Of a stretch of 64,000 nt of DNA, positions 58,304 to 64,000 are shown piece by piece. The notes under the pieces are model-generated. The model saw nothing but the letters and a program-made list of their open reading frames with translations. It had not been told where the DNA came from and did not search any database. The translations under genes were made by a program, and so were the position numbers. Source of the stretch: CAG-390 sp045636385 (GTDB taxonomy: Bacteria; Bacillota; Clostridia; Oscillospirales; CAG-272); contig JAZTXK010000030.1 of NCBI GenBank assembly GCA_045636385.1, positions 7,425 to 71,424 of the forward strand, written 5' to 3'. Positions within the stretch are counted from its first letter, which is position 1; every line of letters starts with the position of its first letter.

Positions 58304-59380
58304 GAGTCTGTCGAGAGAGTCCCATACTCCGAGCATATACATTATGCCGAGCGCGCGGTCGTAAAGACCGTAGCCGGGACGGACGGTACCGGGACCCTCG
58401 CCCCAGATATGTCTGCCGTGGTCGGGGCGGATATAGCCCTCGAAGCCGCAATCGTGGTATGCCTTGAGGATTTCGAGAATTCCCGTGTCGCCGTCGCAGT
58501 CGCGATGGCTCGCCTCGGAGAAATCGCCGTTTTCGAAGTGCTTGACGTTACGGATGTGCGCAAACGCGATTCTGTCGCAATGCTTGCGGACGATATCGGC
58601 AACGTTGTTGTTAAGATCTGCGCCAAGGCTGCCCGAACAGAGGGTAAGGCAGTTGTATTCGTCATCTACCATGCGGAGGAAACGGTTGATGTTTTCCTCG
58701 TTGATGAGAAGGCGGGGCAGACCGAAGATATCCCAAGGCGGGTCGTCCATGTGGATAGCCATCTTGATATCGCACTCGCGGCAGGTGGGCATAATCGCTT
58801 CAAGGAAGTACTTGAGGTTTGCCCAGAGCTTTTCGTGGTCAACGTCGGCGTAAGCCTTGAAGAGCTCGTCGAGCTTCGCCATTCTTTGGGGCTCCCAGCC
58901 GGGGAAGGACATATTGTACTTTTCGGTGAAATCAAGGATATACTTCGCCATAGCGTTGTAATCGTCCTGGATCATATTCTTTTCGTAGAAAAGAGCGGTC
59001 GAGCCGTCGCCGACGGGGTGGAAGAGGTTCGATCTCGTCCAGTCGAAGATGGGCATAAAGTTGTAGCAGATAACCTTAACGCCGAACTTGGAGAGGTTTC
59101 TCATAGTTGTCTTGTAGTTTTCGATGTATCCGTCGCGTGTGGGCAGACCGATCTTGATGTCGTCGTGTACGTTTACCGACTCAACGACGTCCATATTGAA
59201 GCCGTATTCGTCGAGCTGACGCTTGACCTCTGCGATCTCGTCGATCTCCCAGATTTCTCCGGGCATTTTGTGGTGGAGCGCCCAGACGATGCCGGTGACG
59301 CCGGGGATCTGCTTGATATCCGAGAGCTTGATCTTGTCGTTGCCCTCGCCGTACCAGCGGAATGTCATTTGCATTGGCAT
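58295..59380 (-). CDS. uxuA: Mannonate dehydratase
   Basis: The 361-residue protein has UxuA features: MTFRWYGEGNDKIKLSDIKQ, GVTGIVWALHH, the His/Asp metal region HMDDPPWDIFGLPRL, and GYIRPDHGRHIWGE near the C-terminus. It dehydrates D-mannonate to KDG using Mn/Fe. It follows uxaC by 24 bases. Confidence 0.95.
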   Translation of the reverse strand: MPMQMTFRWYGEGNDKIKLSDIKQIPGVTGIVWALHHKMPGEIWEIDEIAEVKRQLDEYGFNMDVVESVNVHDDIKIGLPTRDGYIENYKTTMRNLSKFGVKVICYNFMPIFDWTRSNLFHPVGDGSTALFYEKNMIQDDYNAMAKYILDFTEKYNMSFPGWEPQRMAKLDELFKAYADVDHEKLWANLKYFLEAIMPTCRECDIKMAIHMDDPPWDIFGLPRLLINEENINRFLRMVDDEYNCLTLCSGSLGADLNNNVADIVRKHCDRIAFAHIRNVKHFENGDFSEASHRDCDGDTGILEILKAYHDCGFEGYIRPDHGRHIWGEGPGTVRPGYGLYDRALGIMYMLGVWDSLDRLHS

Positions 59381-59404
59381 AATTTATACCTCCGAATTTA
59401 TAAT

Positions 59405-60811
59405 TCAAATTTCAAAATATCTTTTTGCGTTTTCGTAGCAGATGCCGCGGATTATTTCTCCGAGTGCATCTTCGTCATTCGGATACTCTCCGTTTTCGAC
59501 CCATTCGCCGATGAGGGCGCAGAGGATGCGGCGGAAATATTCGTGGCGGGTGTAGGAAAGGAAGGAGCGCGAGTCGGTCAGCATTCCGACGAAGTTGCCG
59601 AGGATCGAAAGGTTCGCGAGGTTGATGAGCTGTTCCTTCATACCCGTTTTGTTGTCGTTGAACCACCAAGCACTGCCGTGCTGGAGCTTGCCGGGAACCT
59701 CGGTGCCCTGGAATGCGCCGATTATCGTGTCGATAAAGGCGTTGTCGGATGCGTCAAGGCTGTAGATGACGGTGCGGGGCAGGCTTTCCTCGCGGTAAAG
59801 TCTGTCAAGGAGCATCGAAAGCTTACGGCAACCGTCGTTCGGGCCGATGCAGTCGAATCCCGTGTCGGGACCGATCTTTGCGAACATCGCGGAGTTCGGG
59901 TTGCGCAGGCAGTTGTAGTGGAGCTGCATCGCCATACCCGTGCGGACGTATTCCTTCGCGCAGTGAACGAGAAGCGCGGTCTTGAATGCTTCTGCTTCTG
60001 CAGACGGAACGGTTTCTCCCGCAAGTCCGCGTGCGAGAACGGCTTCAAGTTCTTCGTCGGTTGCTTCCGCGTAGACCATAAAGTCAAGTCCGTGGTCGCT
60101 TGCCTTGCATCCGCAGGATGCGAAATAATCTATTCTGTCGGAAAGCGCCTTTTTGAGTGCGCTTACCGAATTTATCTCATAACCGCAAACCGCGGAAAGC
60201 TTTTCGATATAGTCGAGCCAGCCCGCTTTGTCGATGTTCAGCGCCTTATCGGGGCGGAAGGAGGGGGCAACGACGGTGTCGAAGGATTCGTCCGCCGCGA
60301 TCAGCTTGTGGTATTCAAGGCTGTCGATGGGATCGTCGGTCGTTCCGATGAATTTTACGCCGCTCTGCTTAATGATACCGCGCGCGCTCATATCGGGCTC
60401 TGCGAGTTTTTTGTTGCAAAGCTCCCAAACTGCGGGGGCGGTTTCTGCGTTCAGAATTCCCTCGTAGCCGAAATAGCGTTTCAGTTCAAGATGGCACCAA
60501 TGGTACATCGGGTTGCCGATCGCTTTCGGGAGCGCCTCGGCGAATTTAAGGAATTTTTCGTATGCGGGCGCGTTACCCGTGATGTAGTATTCATCCACAC
60601 CGTTCGAGCGCATCAGGCGCCACTTGTAATGGTCGCCGCCGAGCCAGATCTCGGTGATATCGGCGAAGCGTTTGTCCTCGTAAATTTCTTTCGGAGAAAC
60701 GTGGCAATGGTAGTCGATTATCGGCTGATCTTCGGCAAATTTGTGATAAAGCTTGCGTGCTGCATCGGTGGAGAGCAGAAAGTCCTCTGTAAGAAAAGTC
60801 TGCATATTCAT
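59405..60811 (-). CDS. uxaC: Glucuronate isomerase
   Basis: The 468-residue protein has the conserved IIDYHCHVSPKEIYEDKRF, GGDHYKWRLMRSNGV, GTTDDPIDSLEYH and DSRSFLSYTRHEYFRRI. It converts glucuronate to fructuronate (and galacturonate to tagaturonate). The AraC gene ends 6 bases upstream, so both are on one transcript. Confidence 0.97.
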   Translation of the reverse strand: MNMQTFLTEDFLLSTDAARKLYHKFAEDQPIIDYHCHVSPKEIYEDKRFADITEIWLGGDHYKWRLMRSNGVDEYYITGNAPAYEKFLKFAEALPKAIGNPMYHWCHLELKRYFGYEGILNAETAPAVWELCNKKLAEPDMSARGIIKQSGVKFIGTTDDPIDSLEYHKLIAADESFDTVVAPSFRPDKALNIDKAGWLDYIEKLSAVCGYEINSVSALKKALSDRIDYFASCGCKASDHGLDFMVYAEATDEELEAVLARGLAGETVPSAEAEAFKTALLVHCAKEYVRTGMAMQLHYNCLRNPNSAMFAKIGPDTGFDCIGPNDGCRKLSMLLDRLYREESLPRTVIYSLDASDNAFIDTIIGAFQGTEVPGKLQHGSAWWFNDNKTGMKEQLINLANLSILGNFVGMLTDSRSFLSYTRHEYFRRILCALIGEWVENGEYPNDEDALGEIIRGICYENAKRYFEI

Positions 60812-60817
60812 CCTCCT

Positions 60818-62056
60818 TTATATCTTTTGAATGTTTTTCGTATATTCGCGGTATTCCTTCGGGGTTATACCGGTTTCTTTTTTGAATAACTTTGTGAAAT
60901 ACTGAACGTCCATAATACCGCAATGCAGCGCGATCGTCTGCACCTGCAGGTGAGTTGTCGAAAGCAACTGCTTTGCCGCGTTTATACGCTTTTCGCGGAT
61001 GTATTCGGAAACGGTCTTTTCGGTTTCCTTTTTGAAGATCGTGGAAAGGTAGCCCGAGCTGACGTTTTGTGCCGCGGCAAGCGTGCCGAGTGAAAGGTCT
61101 GCCGAAAGATCGGCGTCTATCATAAGGACTGTCTTGCGCACGATGGGTGAAAGCCCCTGCATTGAATATTTGCGCACGAGCTTGCAATAGGAGCGGAACA
61201 TATCAAGCATCAACTCGTAACTGTCGGAAAGCGAGGCAAGCGACTCGATCTTGGCAGCAAAATCGGATGACATTCTGTCAAGATACATCGGATGAACTCC
61301 GCCCCTTTCCGCCGCCTTGCGCAGAAGGGTGTTCATTATGATGGAGTAATTCTTCGCATTTCTTACGGGGTCCGAAATGCGCCTCTCGAGGTGGCTTTCC
61401 GAGAATGCGCCCATCAGTTCGTTTTCTTTGTGTATCTGTCCCTGCGTGACCGCTTCCATAAGCTCATTTTCAAAGCTGTATCTCTTTTCGAGGAGCTTCA
61501 TGTTTATCAGAGTCGAATCAAAATCGTCGCGCTTGTCGTTTTCGTTTATTAAGGGTAAAATCTGTGTGTCGTAGCCTTCCGTGAGATCCACGATCGAAAA
61601 GGTGGGGGTCTCCCACAGGTGCTCGCACAGGGTGTTAAGAAAAATAAACACCTTGTCATCGGGTTCAAGCACGGGGATGCCCGCGAAAAATTCGCTTGCG
61701 TATTTGTTCGCGCCGAGGAAGATGTTGTTTTTTTCACATATCTCAAGTATGTCGGTAGACGTAAGAGCTGCTTCGAGATAGGGACCTAAGAGGAGTATAA
61801 AGGGCTTGCCGTCGAGCTCATACAAAAGATAGTTGAAGCAAAACGAAAAACGTGTCGTGATCTTATAAAGCGTTTGCGGATGCAGCTCGCCTGTAAAGTC
61901 GGCGATGGTAAGATCGCTCGCCTGTGCTTTTATTATCGGGCGAAAAAGCTCGCTTGCTATGGTTGATATTTTGTCATTGGGGCTGTGGAGCGAAGTGCTG
62001 ACCCTGCATTTTGAGCAAGCTTCGCAAAAAAAGCGTAATTCACTTGAGCTATACAT
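60818..62056 (-). CDS. AraC-family regulator of hexuronate catabolism
   Basis: The 412-residue protein has a Cys-rich start (FCEACSKCR), a PocR/sensor-like N-terminal domain of about 250 residues and a C-terminal double HTH (LGTLAAAQNVSSGYLSTIFK, KKETGITPKEYREYTKN). The ATG at 62054-62056 follows GGAGG. As first gene of the operon, divergent from the symporter, it probably activates both directions on a hexuronate signal. Confidence 0.9.
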   Translation of the reverse strand: MYSSSELRFFCEACSKCRVSTSLHSPNDKISTIASELFRPIIKAQASDLTIADFTGELHPQTLYKITTRFSFCFNYLLYELDGKPFILLLGPYLEAALTSTDILEICEKNNIFLGANKYASEFFAGIPVLEPDDKVFIFLNTLCEHLWETPTFSIVDLTEGYDTQILPLINENDKRDDFDSTLINMKLLEKRYSFENELMEAVTQGQIHKENELMGAFSESHLERRISDPVRNAKNYSIIMNTLLRKAAERGGVHPMYLDRMSSDFAAKIESLASLSDSYELMLDMFRSYCKLVRKYSMQGLSPIVRKTVLMIDADLSADLSLGTLAAAQNVSSGYLSTIFKKETEKTVSEYIREKRINAAKQLLSTTHLQVQTIALHCGIMDVQYFTKLFKKETGITPKEYREYTKNIQKI

Positions 62057-62102
62057 TATGCGCCTCCGCCCGAATTGGCAATATTTATAAATATTCATTA
62101 TT

Positions 62103-62131
62103 ATTATAACATAAGTTTGGCGCAATTACAA
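62103..62131 (-). promoter_or_regulatory. Promoter of the araC-uxaC-uxuA operon
   Basis: TTGTAA (62126-62131), 17 bases, TATAAT (62103-62108). The divergent symporter promoter shows only a -10 TATACT (62207-62212) without -35, fitting activator dependence. Confidence 0.72.
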
Positions 62132-62284
62132 TATAAAAATTCGTAAAGGATTAAAAAAATACAAAAACAGATGAAAAAAATACTCTCGAAGTTCCGAAAA
62201 ATGATTTATACTAAAGATGGCGCATTTTGCGAGTTCTTTTTTGAACGCGCAGGATGCCATGATAATAAGAAAGAGGACGTAAAA

Positions 62285-63730
62285 ATGAAAAAAACACCTC
62301 AGCTTGCAGAAAACGGCAAGCGAAAATTCGGTATACTCGACAGCGTATCCTATGCTGCGGGCGACCTTGGATGCAATATGAGCTTTGCTCTCAAGGGCAC
62401 AATGGCTCTTTTCTGGACTCAGGTTATGGGTCTCGGACTTTGGTACTCGCTCCTTCTCGTCGTAGTTCAGGTCTGGGATGCGATCAACGATCCGCTTATC
62501 GGTACCATCGTTGACTCTGACAGACACACCTACAAGAGAAACAAGTTCCTGCAGTACATCTGGATCGGTTCTATCGGACTTATCATCGGCGGAGCTTGCT
62601 GCTTCCTGCCTTTCCCCGGCGCTCCCACATGGGCTAAAATCATCATCTTCATCGCAGGCTACGTTGTCTGGGACGCATTCTACACGGTAGCGAACGTTCC
62701 CTACGGATCGCTCCTTTCTCTCATTTCGAATGACCCCGCAGACCGCGCATCCCTCTCGGCTTGGCGTTCTGTCGGCTCAATGGTCGGAAATATGCTTCCC
62801 ATGGTCATTCTTCCCTTCATTATCTACAACGAGGATGAATCCCTCAACGGCCCCCGCGTATTCCTTGCGGCTCTGATTATGGGCGTTCTCGGCTTTATCT
62901 GCTTCCAGTTTATGATCAAGACCACCGAGGTCCGCGTTGAAACCGACATGAAGGTAAACGAAGAGCGCGAAAAGTTCAACGTATTCAAGGCGATGGGCAA
63001 CTTCTGCAAGAACCGTCCCGCAGTAGGCGCAACTCTTGCGGCTATGGGTATGTTCATCGGTATGCAGGGCGCGACTACCGCAGTTTCGGTCGTATTCCAG
63101 ATCTACTTCAAGAACACCGATATCTCGGGCGTGGTTCAGCTTTTTGCAATGATCCCGATCGTTCTTTTCACACCTCTTGCAAGAAAGATGGTTGTAAAGT
63201 ACGGTAAGAAGGAGCTTTCCGTTGTTGGCACTATCTGCTCGATCGTCGGTGCTCTCGGACTCTTTATCATCACTCCCGATAACACGGGACTCGACCTTCT
63301 TATCTACATCCTTTGCCAGCTCGTATACAGCCTCGGTCTCGGTATTTATTCCACCGTATCCTGGGCGATGATGGGCGACGCGATCGACTACAACGAGTGG
63401 AAGACCGGCAAGAGAGAAGAGGGTATTGTTTATTCGCTCCACTCCTTCTTCCGTAAGCTCGCGCAGGGCGTCGGCCCCGCTGTTGCACTCGTTATTATGA
63501 GCACTCTCGGCTACGTTAACAACGCTGTCGACCCCGTAACCGGCGAGGCATTTATCGACGTTACTCTCCTTTCCTGGGACGTAGCAGTCAACCTCCGTTA
63601 CCTCGTAGCGGTACTCTTCCTCGTTTCCGCTATTATGCAGTTTGTCGGTCTCGGTCTTGTTTACAACCTTGACAAGAAGACCCTCGCAAAGATGAACGCA
63701 GATCTCGAGGCGAGAAGAAGCGCAGAGTAA
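62285..63730 (+). CDS. Glycoside-pentoside-hexuronide (GPH) cation symporter
   Basis: The 481-residue MFS-type protein has twelve helices with GPH hallmarks: VSYAAGDLGCNMSF, DAINDPLIGTIVDSDRHTYK, FLPFPGAP, NVPYGSLLSLISNDPADRAS, and MMGDAIDYNEWKTGKREEGI. It takes up uronides or glycosides with a cation. The ATG at 62285 follows AGAGGA. It likely imports the substrate for the divergent operon. Confidence 0.93.
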   Translation: MKKTPQLAENGKRKFGILDSVSYAAGDLGCNMSFALKGTMALFWTQVMGLGLWYSLLLVVVQVWDAINDPLIGTIVDSDRHTYKRNKFLQYIWIGSIGLIIGGACCFLPFPGAPTWAKIIIFIAGYVVWDAFYTVANVPYGSLLSLISNDPADRASLSAWRSVGSMVGNMLPMVILPFIIYNEDESLNGPRVFLAALIMGVLGFICFQFMIKTTEVRVETDMKVNEEREKFNVFKAMGNFCKNRPAVGATLAAMGMFIGMQGATTAVSVVFQIYFKNTDISGVVQLFAMIPIVLFTPLARKMVVKYGKKELSVVGTICSIVGALGLFIITPDNTGLDLLIYILCQLVYSLGLGIYSTVSWAMMGDAIDYNEWKTGKREEGIVYSLHSFFRKLAQGVGPAVALVIMSTLGYVNNAVDPVTGEAFIDVTLLSWDVAVNLRYLVAVLFLVSAIMQFVGLGLVYNLDKKTLAKMNADLEARRSAE

Positions 63731-63742
63731 TTTCCTTAAATA

Positions 63743-63785
63743 TTTCGGTGTCCGCTCCGAGGAGCCGGACACCGAAATTATCTTT
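63743..63785 (+). terminator. Terminator of the symporter gene
   Basis: TTTCGGTGTCCGCTCC / GGAGCCGGACACCGAAA with one bulge, followed by TTATCTTT. Confidence 0.8.
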
Positions 63786-63851
63786 GCGTTTATTTTGAAT
63801 TCACATTTATTTAGTATAATCATTTCGTATCAATAAATCAGGAGAATTACC

Positions 63852-64000
63852 GTGAGAAACATTGTAAATCTTAATTCGGATTGGCTGTTTGCCAAGAATA
63901 CGACCGACATCTCTCTCCGCGAAGGCGAAAAGATCAGCCTTCCCCACACCTGGAACGCCGAAGACGGCTTTGACGGCGGCAACGACTATTTCAGAGGCTC
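63852..64000 (+). CDS. Glycoside hydrolase family 2 enzyme, N-terminal fragment
   Basis: Starting at GTG 63852 after AGGAGAA, 49 codons run to the window end: RNIVNLNSDWLFAK, LREGEKISLPHTWNAEDG and GGNDYFRG, the sugar-binding N-terminal domain typical of GH2. Beta-glucuronidase or beta-galactosidase are candidates; glucuronidase would suit the neighbouring pathway. A TATAAT lies at 63815-63820. Confidence 0.8.
   Translation, partial: MRNIVNLNSDWLFAKNTTDISLREGEKISLPHTWNAEDGFDGGNDYFRG

Noticed and set aside
55683..60811. Galacturonate-specific pathway (UxaA/UxaB) genes
   Set aside because: Mannonate dehydratase UxuA is present and no altronate dehydratase is seen, so the glucuronate branch is the supported one.
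58301..60889. 862-codon plus-strand frame
   Set aside because: It runs against uxuA and uxaC, which are certain; such long antisense frames follow from codon bias (GAG/CTC, GCG/CGC).

Overview
The window looks like a chromosomal segment of an uncultured, probably gut-dwelling member of the Clostridia (Bacillota). Evidence: the gene order rpmG-secE-nusG-rplK-rplA, a class A RNase P RNA, many TTGACA-17-TATAAT promoters with strong AGGAGG sites, frequent TTG/GTG starts, Thr/Pro/Glu-rich lipoprotein linkers, and a mid-GC, acetogen/fermenter-like enzyme set. No IS, prophage, CRISPR array or rRNA was found. Exact family assignment is inference.

Layout. 1-7.1 kb: truncated subtilisin-like protease, a small lipoprotein, an AAA/DUF4143 ATPase with paired palindromes at its promoter, and an ECF sigma/anti-sigma pair. 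7.3-9.6 kb: a polyferredoxin-TlpA fusion with a CD1871A-type CXXC membrane protein. 10.1-14 kb: a sigma factor with a long C-terminal extension leading an ABC-transporter operon. 14.2-20 kb: gldA-gldF-gldG-DUF4340-like ABC operon. 20.2-24 kb: a second ECF/anti-sigma pair with two lipoproteins. 24.8-27.2 kb: ribosomal protein/secE/nusG operon. 28-29 kb: secG, tRNA-Ser, rnpB. 29.3-32.5 kb: two tandem Na+/Ca2+ antiporters and a GH16 enzyme. 32.5-39.8 kb: GDPD, a 1063-residue sigma-factor fusion, and a four-gene hydrolase operon. 39.9-40.5 kb: a candidate small RNA and a PBECR3-like protein. 40.5-44.6 kb: LRR lipoprotein, GH20, CocE-type hydrolase. 44.8-46.4 kb: an AT-rich islet with four small surface proteins and a divergent XRE repressor. 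46.5-55.5 kb: dehydrogenase/URO-D pair, CE2-beta-helix lipoprotein, MATE-wecB-cupin, MATE. 55.7-64 kb: complete hexuronate (glucuronate) catabolic operon with its AraC regulator, a divergent GPH symporter, and the start of a GH2 enzyme.

The gene content points to a polysaccharide-degrading cell: GH16, GH20, GH2 and CE2 enzymes release sugars, the GPH symporter takes up a glycoside or uronide, and UxaC-SDR-UxuA-KdgK-Eda takes glucuronate to pyruvate and glyceraldehyde-3-phosphate. Four sigma-70-family genes in 64 kb, two with very large C-terminal extensions, suggest heavy use of alternative sigma factors for envelope or transport control.

The most unusual content is non-coding. Several intergenic regions hold arrays of tiny hairpins whose arms differ from unit to unit but always pair, joined by a constant short linker (24.2, 29.0 and 43.0 kb). 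A composite hairpin repeat occurs twice with a constant core and covarying flanks (7.2 and 24.5 kb). A strongly promoted, self-terminated, about 145-nt structured RNA lies at 39.9-40.0 kb.
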